This document shows, piece by piece, positions 33,691-43,443 of a stretch of DNA of 64,000 nucleotides. The position numbers and the translations under genes are program-made. The stretch is from NCBI RefSeq assembly GCF_002846335.1, contig NZ_PJMQ01000001.1, forward strand, positions 3,286,001 through 3,350,000, in the 5' to 3' direction. Position 1 is the stretch's first letter; every line of letters starts with the position of its first letter. The DNA comes from Janthinobacterium sp. 61 (GTDB lineage Bacteria; Pseudomonadota; Gammaproteobacteria; Burkholderiales; Burkholderiaceae_D). The notes under the pieces are model-generated. The model saw only the letters and a list, made by a program, of their open reading frames with translations, made no database searches and was not told the DNA's origin.

Positions 33691-34530
33691 ATGCTAACAA
33701 CTGAACAACAGGAACAATACCAACGCGACGGTTACATCATCCTGCCCGGCTTCAAGGGGGCGGACGAAATCGCCGCCTTGCGCGCGCGCGCCGAGCAGAT
33801 TGTCAACGAATTCGATCCCAGCGTCAGCCAGTCCATCTTCACCACGCGCGACCAGGCCAAGAACACCAACGATTATTTCCTCGCCTCCGACAACACCATC
33901 CGCTGCTTCTTTGAAGAAGAGGCCTTCGGCCCGGACGGCCAGTTAAAGCAGGCAAAATCCCTGTCGATCAACAAGATCGGCCACGCCATGCATGACCTGG
34001 ACCCCGTCTTCCGCAGCTTTTCCAGCGACCCGAAGCTGGCCGAAGTGGCGCGCGACCTGGGCCTGGCAGACGCGCAGGTCTGGCAATCGATGTACATCTT
34101 CAAGCAGCCCGGCATCGGCGGTGAAGTGCGCTGGCACCAGGACGCCACGTATTTCGAGACCACGCCGATCAGCGTGACCACCTTCTGGTTCGCACTGGAA
34201 GACGCGACCCTGGACAACGGCTGCCTGTGGGCGGAACCGGGCGGCCACCGCGGCCCCTTGCGCGAACGCTTCATCCGCAACGGCGACCAGGTTCGCGTGG
34301 AAAAACTCGATGCCATGCCCTGGCCCGACGACAGTACGGCTGTGCCCTTGGAAGTGAAGGCGGGCGCCCTCGTCTGCTTCCACGGCTTGCTGCCCCATTA
34401 CAGCGCGCCGAACCGCTCGTCCGTCTCGCGCCACGCCTATACTTTGCACGCCACCGACGGCCAGACGGAATATGCCGCCCACAACTGGATACAGCGCGAT
34501 GCAGCGTTCCCCGTGCGGGGCTTCGTCTGA
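33691..34530 (+). CDS. Phytanoyl-CoA dioxygenase (PhyH) family oxygenase
   Basis: A 279-residue Fe(II)/2-oxoglutarate-dependent oxygenase. The family opening YQRDGYIILPGF, the iron ligands H149 and D151 in WHQDATYF, and the distal His and Arg in HYSAPNRSSVSRHAYTLH are all present. The bacterial members hydroxylate diverse small molecules, so the substrate is open. I start at ATG 33691, with CCGGAG ten bases upstream, excluding an upstream TTG. Its stop overlaps the next start (TGATG), so it is coupled to the sugar-isomerase-like gene. Divergent LysR control is inferred from the dyad upstream. Confidence 0.88.
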   Translation: MLTTEQQEQYQRDGYIILPGFKGADEIAALRARAEQIVNEFDPSVSQSIFTTRDQAKNTNDYFLASDNTIRCFFEEEAFGPDGQLKQAKSLSINKIGHAMHDLDPVFRSFSSDPKLAEVARDLGLADAQVWQSMYIFKQPGIGGEVRWHQDATYFETTPISVTTFWFALEDATLDNGCLWAEPGGHRGPLRERFIRNGDQVRVEKLDAMPWPDDSTAVPLEVKAGALVCFHGLLPHYSAPNRSSVSRHAYTLHATDGQTEYAAHNWIQRDAAFPVRGFV

Positions 34531-35348
34531 TGCGCATCGAAGTCTACGCCGCCCACTGGGGCAATAACGAGCTGCCGCCCGAGGTCTTCATCGACAAGGT
34601 ACTGGAGGCCGGCTTCGACGGCATCGAGATGTCGCTGCCGCTGGATGCGGCCCTGCGCGAGGAATGGACGGACCGCATCGCCAAGTCTGGACTGCAACTG
34701 ATCGCCGCGCAGTGGGAAACCGTGTTCCACAGCGACTTCGAACTGCACCGCGCCGCCCTGGCGGAACTGCTGGAAAACGCCTGCCTGGCGCGGCCCGTGC
34801 TGGTCAACACGCACACGGGCAAGGATTACTATAGCCAGGCGCAGAACGCGCAACTGCTCGACCTGGCCGCCGCCATCTCGGCAAAGCACGGCGTGCCCAT
34901 CGTGCACGAAATTCATCGCAGCCGCTTCAGCGGCCACCCGATGCTGCTGCTGCCTTACCTGGCGCAGTATCCCGCGCTGCCATTGACGGCCGACCTGTCG
35001 CACTGGTGCTGCGCCTGCGAATCGCTGCTGGAAGACCAGCCGCAGACCCTGGCGCAGGTGCTGCCGCTGGTGCGCCATGTGCACGCGCGCGTGGGCCACG
35101 CGCAGGGTCCGCAGGTAGCCGACTTCCGCGCGCCGGAAGCGAAGGCGGCGCTCGACGCCCACCTGGCCTGGTGGGATGCCATCGTCGCCCTGCGCCGCGC
35201 GGCCGGCGCCGAGCGCATGACATTCACGCCGGAATTCGGCCCCGCGCCGTACACGCAAACCCTGCCCTGGACACAGCAACCCGTGACGGATGCCTGGGAA
35301 CAGAACGTCGCCATGCTCAATGTGCTGCGCGCGCGCTACGCCGGATAG
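34530..35348 (+). CDS. Sugar phosphate isomerase/epimerase-like TIM-barrel protein
   Basis: A 272-residue xylose-isomerase-like (AP endonuclease 2 superfamily) TIM barrel. Strand and ligand motifs are visible: AGFDGIEMSLP, VNTHTGKDYY, VPIVHEIHRSRFSG, LTADLSHWCC, VRHVHARVGHAQGPQ and FTPEFGPAPY, with the Glu/His/Asp metal residues typical of the fold. Start ATG 34530 overlaps the PhyH stop by one base. Coupling to a PhyH oxygenase suggests a two-step catabolic pathway for a hydroxylatable polyol or sugar-like compound, but this is inference. A 20-base palindrome follows the gene. Confidence 0.85.
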   Translation: MRIEVYAAHWGNNELPPEVFIDKVLEAGFDGIEMSLPLDAALREEWTDRIAKSGLQLIAAQWETVFHSDFELHRAALAELLENACLARPVLVNTHTGKDYYSQAQNAQLLDLAAAISAKHGVPIVHEIHRSRFSGHPMLLLPYLAQYPALPLTADLSHWCCACESLLEDQPQTLAQVLPLVRHVHARVGHAQGPQVADFRAPEAKAALDAHLAWWDAIVALRRAAGAERMTFTPEFGPAPYTQTLPWTQQPVTDAWEQNVAMLNVLRARYAG

Positions 35349-35354
35349 GTAGCC

Positions 35355-35374
35355 GCGATCCGGCGCCGGATCGC
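35355..35374. terminator. 20-base perfect palindrome after the isomerase gene
   Basis: GCGATCCGGCGCCGGATCGC is a perfect palindrome with no spacer, seven bases after the stop at 35348. As RNA it would form a strong GC hairpin with a small forced loop; there is no T-run, so it may end transcription only partly. Confidence 0.4.
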
Positions 35375-35392
35375 CAGGTCCGGCGCCGCGCA

Positions 35393-35421
35393 TTGCTATT
35401 AAGTAGCGCACTATATATACT
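35393..35421 (+). promoter_or_regulatory. Sigma-70 promoter of the OhrR-like gene, predicting a leaderless mRNA
   Basis: TTGCTA (35393-35398) and TATACT (35416-35421) are separated by exactly 17 bases. Transcription would start about seven bases after the -10, at or next to the ATG at 35428. Confidence 0.65.
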
Positions 35422-35427
35422 GTGCCC

Positions 35428-35889
<462 letters not shown>

Positions 35890-35935
35890 AAGCCCCGCTT
35901 TTCCGAGCAAAATCAGGCAAAGCATCCCCCTCACA

Positions 35936-35956
35936 GCGCCAGGCAAAAGCTGGCGC
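35936..35956 (+). terminator. Hairpin downstream of the OhrR-like gene
   Basis: GCGCCAG (35936-35942) and CTGGCGC (35950-35956) pair around a seven-base loop, followed by AAAATCTGCCTTTCTTTATT, only loosely T-rich. A weak terminator candidate before the M1 peptidase gene. Confidence 0.4.
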
Positions 35957-36054
35957 AAAATCTGCCTTTCTTTATTACAAATCGATACAAGGATGGCCTC
36001 ACCCTGCGTATAGAATAGTTGCCACTATTTCCTTACAACAACATCAGGGTGAAT

Positions 36055-38430
36055 ATGCGCTTACCTTTCGGCTCCGTAGCCTCGTTGGCTCTCTGCTTTA
36101 CCGTGTCGGCCTTCGCTGCCGAACCATTCGACGACAAGTTCCGCCAGCTCGAAGAGGTGCTGCCCACCCCGAACACCTACCGCACCGCTTCCGGCGCGCC
36201 AGGCCACGCCTATTGGCAGCAACGCGCCGACTACAGCATCCGCGCCACGCTGGATGAGGCCAAACGCGAGATCGCCGGCAGCGGCACCATCACCTACCAT
36301 AACCAGTCGCCCGACACCCTCGCTTACCTGTGGGTGCAGCTGGACCAGAATATCTACAAGCAGGACTCCGACGCGCGCCGCATGACCACGGCGCCATCGC
36401 GCCAGGCGTGGGCCAGGACGACGGGCGAAGAGACCATGAAATTCGAAGGCTTGCGCGGCATGCTGGCGCGCGGCGACTTCCAGGGCGGCTTCAATATCCG
36501 CGCCCTGAAGGGCGCCGATGGCCAGCCCTTGAAATATGTAGTAAACCGCACGATGATGCGCATCGACCTGCCCCAGCCCCTGAAGCCGGGCCAGGACTTC
36601 GTCTTCCAGATCGACTGGGATTACCGCATCAATGAACAGAAAGTGCTGGGTGGACGCGCCGGCTATGAAGTCTTCGACGACAAGAACGCCCTGTTCGAAG
36701 TGGCGCAGTGGTTCCCCCGCATGGCGGCCTACTACGACGCGGCCGGCTGGCAGCACAAGCAGTTCCTGGGATCGGGCGAATTCACGCTGGAGTTTGGCGA
36801 CTACGACGTGCAGCTGACCGTCCCCGCCGACCATATCGTCGCCTCCACCGGCGAGCTGCAAAATCCGCAGGACGTGCTGTCTTCCGCGCAGCGCGAGCGC
36901 CTGGAAAAAGCCCGCAGCAGCGACAAGCCCGTCATCATCGTCACGCAAAAAGAGGCCGAAGCGTCCGAAAAATCCGTCAGCCGCGCGCAAAAGACCTGGC
37001 ACTTCAAGGCGTCCAACGTGCGCGACTTCGCCTGGGCCTCGAGCCGCAAGTTCATCTGGGATGCGCAGGGCTACAACAAGGGCGGCAGCAAGCTGATGGC
37101 CATGTCCTACTATCCGAAGGAGGGCAACCCGCTGTGGGAAAAGTACAGCACGCAAGCCATCGTGCACACGATAGAACAGTACAACAAGTACAGCATAGCC
37201 TACCCGTACCCGACGGCCATTTCCGTCAACGGCCCCGTGGGCGGCATGGAGTATCCGATGATCTCGTTCAACGGTCCCCGTCCGGTGAAAGACAAAAAGA
37301 CGGGCGAGCTGACCTACTCCAAGCGCACCAAATATGGGCTGATCGGCGTGATCATCCACGAAGTGGGCCACAACTACTATCCGATGATCATCAACTCGGA
37401 CGAGCGCCAGTGGACCTGGATGGATGAAGGCTTGAACACCTTCGTGCAGTACCTGGCGCAGCAGGCGTGGGAAGAAAACTACCCGGCCTCGCGCGGCGAG
37501 CCACGCGAGATCGTCGACTACATGCGTAGCCGCGACCAGGTGCCCATCATGACCAACTCCGAATCGTTGCTGCAATTCGGTAACAACGCCTACGCCAAGC
37601 CGGCGGCGGGCCTGAATATCCTGCGCGAGACCATCCTCGGGCGCGAATTGTTCGACTACGCCTTCAAGGAATACGCGCAGCGCTGGAAATTCAAGCGCCC
37701 CACGCCCGCCGACTTTTTCCGCACCATGGAAGATGCCTCCGGCACGGACCTGGACTGGTTCTGGCGCGGCTGGTTTTATACCACCGATCCGGTCGACATC
37801 AGCATCGACGGCATCAGCGAATACGGCGTGAGTTCCAAAAATCCGGAAACGGAAAAAGCCTGGAAAAAGGCGCAGAAGGACGCCCAGCCGGAATCCGTTA
37901 CGAGCCGCGCCAACAAGGGCATGCCGCGCCGCGTCGACGCGCATCCGGAACTGAAGGATTTCTACAACCAGCATGACGACTTCACGGTGACCAACAAGGA
38001 CCGCAACGCCTACACCGAAGCGCTGGCTGGCCTGGAACCGTGGGAAAAGGATTTGCTGAAACAGGGCAAGCACCTGTACCTGGTCGACCTGTCGAACCTG
38101 GGCGGCATGGTGATGCCCTTGATCCTGGAAATCGAACTCAAAAGCGGCAAGAAGTACGTCGAGCGCGTGCCGGCCGAAGTGTGGCGCTACTCGCCGAAAA
38201 AGATCACCAAGGTCGTCATCACCGATGAACCGATGGTGGGCCTGGTGCAGGATCCGTACTGGGAAACGGCCGATATCGACACCAGCAACAACGCCTGGCC
38301 GAGAAAAATCACGCCCTCGCGCCTGGAACTGTTCAAGAGCGAAAAATCGCCCAAGGATAACCTGATGCACGACTTCAAGACGCCGTTGAAAGGCAGGAAC
38401 GGCGGCTCCGACAAGGGCGACGAGGCGTGA
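36055..38430 (+). CDS. Exported M1-family zinc metallopeptidase
   Basis: A 791-residue aminopeptidase-like protein with a signal peptide (cleavage after AFAA, residue 20). The zinc site is H435-E436-x-x-H439 with E458 nineteen residues on (HEVGHNYYP.. WMDEGLNTF), the M1 arrangement; the exopeptidase motif GAMEN reads GGMEY. The N-terminal beta domain and a C-terminal extension of about 200 residues follow the family plan. It should cleave peptides in the periplasm or outside. Start ATG 36055 is placed at the signal peptide. Its stop overlaps the next gene (TGATG), and a TonB receptor follows, so the three may form one uptake-related unit. Confidence 0.9.
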   Translation: MRLPFGSVASLALCFTVSAFAAEPFDDKFRQLEEVLPTPNTYRTASGAPGHAYWQQRADYSIRATLDEAKREIAGSGTITYHNQSPDTLAYLWVQLDQNIYKQDSDARRMTTAPSRQAWARTTGEETMKFEGLRGMLARGDFQGGFNIRALKGADGQPLKYVVNRTMMRIDLPQPLKPGQDFVFQIDWDYRINEQKVLGGRAGYEVFDDKNALFEVAQWFPRMAAYYDAAGWQHKQFLGSGEFTLEFGDYDVQLTVPADHIVASTGELQNPQDVLSSAQRERLEKARSSDKPVIIVTQKEAEASEKSVSRAQKTWHFKASNVRDFAWASSRKFIWDAQGYNKGGSKLMAMSYYPKEGNPLWEKYSTQAIVHTIEQYNKYSIAYPYPTAISVNGPVGGMEYPMISFNGPRPVKDKKTGELTYSKRTKYGLIGVIIHEVGHNYYPMIINSDERQWTWMDEGLNTFVQYLAQQAWEENYPASRGEPREIVDYMRSRDQVPIMTNSESLLQFGNNAYAKPAAGLNILRETILGRELFDYAFKEYAQRWKFKRPTPADFFRTMEDASGTDLDWFWRGWFYTTDPVDISIDGISEYGVSSKNPETEKAWKKAQKDAQPESVTSRANKGMPRRVDAHPELKDFYNQHDDFTVTNKDRNAYTEALAGLEPWEKDLLKQGKHLYLVDLSNLGGMVMPLILEIELKSGKKYVERVPAEVWRYSPKKITKVVITDEPMVGLVQDPYWETADIDTSNNAWPRKITPSRLELFKSEKSPKDNLMHDFKTPLKGRNGGSDKGDEA

Positions 38431-38915
38431 TGCGCTGGCGCACGTTCGCGGCAAGCCTGCTGGCCTGCGCCAGCACGGCGGCTGGTGCCCACAACTTCCA
38501 CATGGGTATCGCCGACATCAGCTATAACGCGGCCAGCGGCAGCACGGAGGTGGTGCACACCTACACGGGCCATGACGTGGAAGCGCTGCTGACGAATCTG
38601 TACCAGCGCCAATTCGACCTGGGCCAGGAAAACAGCGAAGCGGCGCTGCGCCGCTATATCGAAAAACAGTTCTACCTCGTGGGGCCGGATGGCAAGCGCC
38701 TGCGCCTGAACTGGGTCGGCATGAAGGTCAACGCCGACAACGTGGTGATCTTCCAGGAGATCGAACGTACGCGCCTGGCCCCCGCCACGCGCATCCACAA
38801 CCAGTTGCTGATCGATTTCCTCCCCAGCCAGAGAAATACCCTCAACGTTCAGGACAGCGGCAAGATCCAGACGCTGATTTTCGACAGCCAGAATACGGAA
38901 CTGCCGATCCGTTAA
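38430..38915 (+). CDS. DUF6702-family periplasmic protein
   Basis: A 161-residue exported protein: signal peptide of about 20 residues ending AGA, then HNFHMGIADISYNAASGSTEVVHTYTGHDVEALL, the opening typical of DUF6702 proteins, and a beta-rich remainder with GKRLRLNWVGMKVNADNVVIFQEI. Function unknown for the family. The His-rich mature N terminus (HNFH) could bind metal; this is speculation. ATG 38430 overlaps the stop of the M1 peptidase, giving tight coupling, and a TonB receptor follows 43 bases later. Confidence 0.8.
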   Translation: MRWRTFAASLLACASTAAGAHNFHMGIADISYNAASGSTEVVHTYTGHDVEALLTNLYQRQFDLGQENSEAALRRYIEKQFYLVGPDGKRLRLNWVGMKVNADNVVIFQEIERTRLAPATRIHNQLLIDFLPSQRNTLNVQDSGKIQTLIFDSQNTELPIR

Positions 38916-38958
38916 GCACTGGCGGGACACTACCCTTCGCCGCCACACCCATATACCC

Positions 38959-40992
38959 ATGACGCCACGCTATCTCCCCCTCCTCCTCGCCGTCCTGTTT
39001 CCAGGCGCCGCCCACGCCGACGACATCTTCCAGCGCGTGCTGGTCGACGGTTCGCGCATGAACCAGCTGGGCGTGGCCGATTCGGCCAACGCGGGCAGCG
39101 TCACGCAGCAGCAGCTCGCGGCGCGCACCAGCTACCGGCCCGGCGAATTGCTCGAAGCCGTGCCGGGGCTGATCGTCAGCCAGCATAGCGGCGAGGGCAA
39201 GGCCAACCAGTTCTACCTGCGCGGCTTCAACCTCGATCACGGCACGGACTTGCGCACGACCGTTGACGAAATGCCCGTCAACCAGCGCAGCCATGGCCAC
39301 GGACAGGGCTGGACGGACCTGAACTTCCTGATCCCCGAACTAGCCATGCGCCTCGATTATAAAAAGGGCCCGTATTCGGCTGCGCAAGGCGATTTTTCCT
39401 CGGCCGGAGCGGCATCCGTCGTCTATGCGAACCGCCTGACGCAGGGCATCGCCAGCGTGGGCGTCGGACAAAACGGCTTTCGCCGCGCCCTGCTGGCCGA
39501 TACACTCGATGCGGGCGACGGCAGCTTGCTGTACGCGCTCGAAGCGCAGCATAACGATGGGCCGTTCACGCAGCCGGACCGCTACCACAAGCTCAATGGC
39601 GTGCTGCGCTACAGCGAAGGCTATGCCAACAACGGTTTCAACGTCACGGCCATGGCGTACGACGCCAGCTGGCATGCCACCGACCAGATTCCGCGGCGCG
39701 CCGTGCAGGACGGCACGCTGGGCCGCTTCGACGCCATCGATGCCAGCGACGGCGGCAAGGCGCAGCGCTACAGCCTGTCGGGCGCCTGGCGACAGACGAC
39801 GGACGACATATCGTCCAAGGTCAGCGCATATGTGATCGCCAACCGCCTGGCCCTGTTCTCGAATTTTACGTATGCGATGGACGACCCCGACAACGGCGAC
39901 CAGTTCGCCCAGCCCGACCGGCGCGTGACAGCCGGCCTCGATGCCAGCCACACCTGGCACCGCCATACGGACAGGGGCAGCAGTGACACCACCATCGGTC
40001 TGCAGCTACAGAACGACAATATCCACAATGGCCTGTACAACACACGCCAGCGGCAGATCGTATCAAGCACGCGGCAAGACCATATCGTCGAAACCAGCAT
40101 CGGCGTCTATGCCGAAAACAGCACCCGCTGGTCGCGCTGGCTGCGCAGCGTGGCCGGCCTGCGCGCGGACGCCTACCGCTTCGACGTGCGCAGCGACCGT
40201 GCGGCCAATTCGGGTACGGCCAGCGACCATTTGTTCAGCCCCAGCCTGAGCGTGATCGCCGGACCGTGGCGCGAGACGGAAGCGTATGTCAACATAGGCA
40301 ATGGTTTTCACAGCAACGACGCGCGCGGCACGACGATCACGGTCGACCCGAAGACGGGTGCAGCGGCCGACAAGGTCACGCCTTTGGTGCGCTCGCGCGC
40401 TCTGGAACTGGGCTTGCGCAGTGCCGCCATCGCCGGCCTGCAAACGTCGCTGTCGCTGTACCGCCTGGACTTCGATTCCGAACTGCTGTTCATCGGCGAC
40501 GCCGGCGCCACCGAGGCGGGCCGCCCCAGTCGGCGCTACGGCGTCGAGTTTTCCAGCTACTACAAGGCGGCCAGCTGGCTGTCGCTGGACCTGGACCTGG
40601 CGTATGCGCGGGCACGCTCGCGCGGCAGCGACCCGGCGGGCGACTTCATCCCGGGCGCCATCGAAGGTGTGGCCCAGCTGGCCATGACGGTGACGCCGCC
40701 AGGGCCATGGTCGGGCTCTTTGCGCCTGCGCTACTTCGGCCCGCGGCCCCTGATCGAAGATAACAGCGTGCGCTCCGCAGCCAGCGTGGGCTTGAACGGG
40801 CGCGTCGCCTACCAGATCGACAATACCTTGCGCGTGGAGCTCGAAGGCTACAACCTGGCCAACCGGCGCGACTCGGCCATCGATTACTACTATGCCTCGC
40901 GCCTGCCAGGCGAAGCGCAGCCGGTCGACGATATCCACTTCCATCCGGTGGAATCGCGCTCGCTGCGCCTGACCCTGGTAAAGAATTTTTAA
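38959..40992 (+). CDS. TonB-dependent outer-membrane receptor (substrate unknown)
   Basis: A 677-residue receptor: signal peptide (to about residue 21, AHAD), plug domain (RPGELLEAVPGLIVSQHSGEGKANQFYLRGFNLDHGTDLRTTVDEMPVN) and a beta barrel ending in Phe (LRLTLVKNF). There is no STN domain. HGHGQGWTDLNFLIPEL in the plug is a His/Gly-rich loop seen in receptors of this subgroup. It follows the M1 peptidase and DUF6702 genes; that grouping, rather than a siderophore gene context, suggests import of a metal, a peptide or another small molecule. No Fur box is visible upstream. Confidence 0.88.
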   Translation: MTPRYLPLLLAVLFPGAAHADDIFQRVLVDGSRMNQLGVADSANAGSVTQQQLAARTSYRPGELLEAVPGLIVSQHSGEGKANQFYLRGFNLDHGTDLRTTVDEMPVNQRSHGHGQGWTDLNFLIPELAMRLDYKKGPYSAAQGDFSSAGAASVVYANRLTQGIASVGVGQNGFRRALLADTLDAGDGSLLYALEAQHNDGPFTQPDRYHKLNGVLRYSEGYANNGFNVTAMAYDASWHATDQIPRRAVQDGTLGRFDAIDASDGGKAQRYSLSGAWRQTTDDISSKVSAYVIANRLALFSNFTYAMDDPDNGDQFAQPDRRVTAGLDASHTWHRHTDRGSSDTTIGLQLQNDNIHNGLYNTRQRQIVSSTRQDHIVETSIGVYAENSTRWSRWLRSVAGLRADAYRFDVRSDRAANSGTASDHLFSPSLSVIAGPWRETEAYVNIGNGFHSNDARGTTITVDPKTGAAADKVTPLVRSRALELGLRSAAIAGLQTSLSLYRLDFDSELLFIGDAGATEAGRPSRRYGVEFSSYYKAASWLSLDLDLAYARARSRGSDPAGDFIPGAIEGVAQLAMTVTPPGPWSGSLRLRYFGPRPLIEDNSVRSAASVGLNGRVAYQIDNTLRVELEGYNLANRRDSAIDYYYASRLPGEAQPVDDIHFHPVESRSLRLTLVKNF

Positions 40993-41097
40993 CTCAACAA
41001 GCATAATTCCTGGCGGACATAACACAGGAGTCGCCGCGAAGTCGTAGAATGCCAGGCTGGATAAACTGATACAGGCCGCGTTCCGGCCCGCACCGCC

Positions 41098-41832
41098 ATG
41101 AGCACTTCCGCACCGATCTTTACCGACCCGTCCCATCTCAAGGACGCCTTGCGCGATGACGGCTATGCCGTCCTGCGCCCGCAGGATGTGGCGGCGCTGG
41201 CCGGCTGCCCGCTAGCCGCGCTGCGCGCGCTCGAACCCAGCTGGAACACGCTGGCGCTGGACAATTACCTGAAAGATGGCGGCCGCTATCGCCGCCGGCG
41301 CCACTCGTGCTTCGTGCAGGATGGCGCGCGCCTGACGCAGACGGCGCACCGCCCGCACTGGCAACCGGTCGAATACAACGCCCTGCACGGCGGCATGCAC
41401 CGCCTGTTCGAGCCGATCGAGCCGGCCATCGTCACACAGCCAGCCTGGCAGCAGCTGATCCGCGCGCTCGGTGACGCCTGCTCGCAGGTCAAGGGCAGCC
41501 AGCCGTGGTTCATCGAGGCGCACCAGTTCCGCATCGATACGACCGATGGCATCGGCCGCCCCACGCCGGAAGGTGCGCACCGCGACGGCGTCGATTTCGT
41601 CGCCGTGCTGCTGATCGGGCGCGAACAGGTCAAGGGCGGCGAGACGCGCATCTTCGAAGCCAATGGTCCCAACGGCAAGCGCTTTACCCTGACGGAGCCG
41701 TGGTCGCTGCTGCTGCTCGACGATGCGTCTGTCATCCACGAATCGACGCCGATCCAGCCCATCGGCGAGCATGGCCACCGCGATACGCTGGTGCTGACAT
41801 ATCGCGCTGGCCAGTTCCAGGGCGAGAATTAA
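41098..41832 (+). CDS. 2OG-Fe dioxygenase family protein (IDO-like)
   Basis: A 244-residue member of the 2OG-Fe_Dioxygenase family (the group containing L-isoleucine 4-hydroxylase). The iron-binding H161 and D163 (EGAHRDGVDFVAVLLIGR) and distal H214 (DASVIHESTPIQP) are present, with a basic RYRRRRHSCF loop near residue 62. It probably hydroxylates a free amino acid or similar small substrate; which one is not readable. ATG 41098 begins directly after the promoter region. A hairpin follows the stop. Confidence 0.82.
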   Translation: MSTSAPIFTDPSHLKDALRDDGYAVLRPQDVAALAGCPLAALRALEPSWNTLALDNYLKDGGRYRRRRHSCFVQDGARLTQTAHRPHWQPVEYNALHGGMHRLFEPIEPAIVTQPAWQQLIRALGDACSQVKGSQPWFIEAHQFRIDTTDGIGRPTPEGAHRDGVDFVAVLLIGREQVKGGETRIFEANGPNGKRFTLTEPWSLLLLDDASVIHESTPIQPIGEHGHRDTLVLTYRAGQFQGEN

Positions 41833-41835
41833 GCG

Positions 41836-41861
41836 TTGGCCACAGCATTCCCTGTGGCCAA
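41836..41861 (+). terminator. Perfect 10-base hairpin after the 2OG-Fe dioxygenase gene
   Basis: TTGGCCACAG (41836-41845) and CTGTGGCCAA (41852-41861) with a six-base loop, three bases past the stop codon. The following AATAGTTACT is not a T-run, so termination strength is uncertain. Confidence 0.5.
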
Positions 41862-41901
41862 AATAGTTACTTGCAAGTTACTTTTGCAGACTTAAATCCG
41901 A

Positions 41902-41907
41902 TATAGT
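41902..41907 (+). promoter_or_regulatory. Candidate -10 box for the receiver-kinase gene
   Basis: TATAGT at 41902-41907, with a weak TTACTT at 41878-41883 (18-base spacer), would give a leader of about 60 bases. Confidence 0.35.
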
Positions 41908-41974
41908 CACAGGATGTCGATATTGCGCGCTCACCGCGCCCAGCATCACCACACTGAAATTCTAGGAGAGGTCT

Positions 41975-43336
41975 GTGGACTCCAACAATCAAATCAAGCC
42001 TGACGAAATCGAGATCCTGATCGTCGAGGACAGCCCGACCCAGGCGGAGCGCTTGCGCCGCCTGATCCAGTCGCTGCACTACAATGCGCGCGTGGCGGCG
42101 AATGGCCAGCTGGCCCTGGCCGCCATCCGCGAGCGCAAGCCACACCTGGTGCTGTCCGATATCGTCATGCCTGAAATGAATGGCTACGACCTGTGCCGCG
42201 CCATCAAGTCCGACCCGACCCTGCGCGACATTCCCGTGATCCTCGTCACCTCACTTAACGACCCGAAGGACATCATCCGCGGCATCGAGTGTGGCGCCGA
42301 CAATTTCATCCGCAAGCCCTACGCGGAAGACTACCTGCTCAACCGCATCAGCCACATGCTGATGAACCAGAAGCTGCGCAAGAACCAGAACGTGGAAATC
42401 GGCATCGCCCTGTACCTGGGCGACCAGAAGCACTTCATCAATGCGGAGCGCCAGCAAATCCTCGATTTGCTCATTTCCACGTATGAACAGGCGGTGCAGG
42501 TCAACGGCGAACTGCAGGCGCGCGAACGCCAGGTGATCGAACTGAACATGCGCCTGGCGCACCATGCGGCAGAACTGGAAACCATCAACCGCGAAATCGC
42601 CCTGAAAAACCTGGAGCTGGCCGAAGCGAGCCGCATGAAGTCCGCCTTCATCGCCAATATGTCGCATGAACTGCGCACGCCGCTGAACGCCATCATCGGC
42701 TTCACGGGCGCGCTGCTGATGAAACTTCCCGGCCCCCTGACGTCCGACCAGGACAAGCAACTGAACACCATCCGCGCCAGCGCGCGCCATCTGCTCTCGC
42801 TGATCAACGACATCCTCGACGTGGCCAAGATCGAAGCGGGCAAGCTGACCCTGTCGATCGAGCCCGTGCACTGCCAGGAACTGATGGTTGAAGTGGCCGA
42901 CACCTTGCGCCCCCTGGCCCAGCAAAAGGGCCTGGCATTGGAAATGGCACTGGGAGAAGCAGGCCGCCCGCCCGCCATCATCGACACGGACCGCCGCGCG
43001 CTGACGCAAATCCTCATCAACCTGCTCAATAACGCCATCAAGTTCACGGAACAGGGTACGGTGCGCATCAGCCTGGCCCAGCGCGAGGAAGACGACGTGC
43101 TGGTGACGGAAATGAGCATCGCCGACAGTGGCGCCGGCATCAAGGAAGAAGACCAGGCCAAGCTGTTCCAGGCCTTCTCGCAGCTCGATTCCACCTCCAC
43201 GCGCCACGTGGAAGGCGCGGGACTGGGCCTGTACCTGTGCCAGAACCTGGCCAACGCCATCGGCGGCGCCCTGTTCTTCAATAGCGACTATGGCTCGGGC
43301 AGCACCTTTACGCTGGCCCTGCGCAGCAAACGCTGA
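41975..43336 (+). CDS. Hybrid response regulator-histidine kinase
   Basis: A 453-residue soluble two-component protein with an N-terminal receiver (phospho-acceptor D62 in LVLSDIVMPEMNGYD; IEILIVEDSPTQAER), a coiled-coil linker (about 165-220), a HisKA domain with H231 (NMSHELRTPLN) and a HATPase domain (LINLLNNAIKF; DSGAGI; GAGLGLYLCQNL). With no membrane segment or sensor domain, it is probably fed by another kinase through the receiver. It starts at GTG 41975, seven bases after GGAGAGG. The partner regulator is not adjacent. The small-RNA candidate follows the gene. Confidence 0.92.
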   Translation: MDSNNQIKPDEIEILIVEDSPTQAERLRRLIQSLHYNARVAANGQLALAAIRERKPHLVLSDIVMPEMNGYDLCRAIKSDPTLRDIPVILVTSLNDPKDIIRGIECGADNFIRKPYAEDYLLNRISHMLMNQKLRKNQNVEIGIALYLGDQKHFINAERQQILDLLISTYEQAVQVNGELQARERQVIELNMRLAHHAAELETINREIALKNLELAEASRMKSAFIANMSHELRTPLNAIIGFTGALLMKLPGPLTSDQDKQLNTIRASARHLLSLINDILDVAKIEAGKLTLSIEPVHCQELMVEVADTLRPLAQQKGLALEMALGEAGRPPAIIDTDRRALTQILINLLNNAIKFTEQGTVRISLAQREEDDVLVTEMSIADSGAGIKEEDQAKLFQAFSQLDSTSTRHVEGAGLGLYLCQNLANAIGGALFFNSDYGSGSTFTLALRSKR

Positions 43337-43408
43337 GCTTCTGTGCGACGCAACATAAAGTTTGATTTTTTGCCATCCATGACAAGTTCATACAGTAGTT
43401 TTACGGTA

Positions 43409-43437
43409 TTGCACCGCACCATTTTTAGCGCTATAGT
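43409..43437 (+). promoter_or_regulatory. Strong sigma-70 promoter of the candidate small RNA
   Basis: TTGCAC (43409-43414) and TATAGT (43432-43437) with exactly 17 bases between them; predicted start near 43444. No reading frame with a ribosome site begins before the terminator. Confidence 0.75.
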
Positions 43438-43443
43438 GGAACT

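Noticed and set aside
36061..38454. A 797-codon open frame antisense to the M1 peptidase
   Set aside because: Low-complexity Arg/Val/His/Ala translation without motifs; the plus strand encodes an intact signal peptide and HEVGH zinc site.
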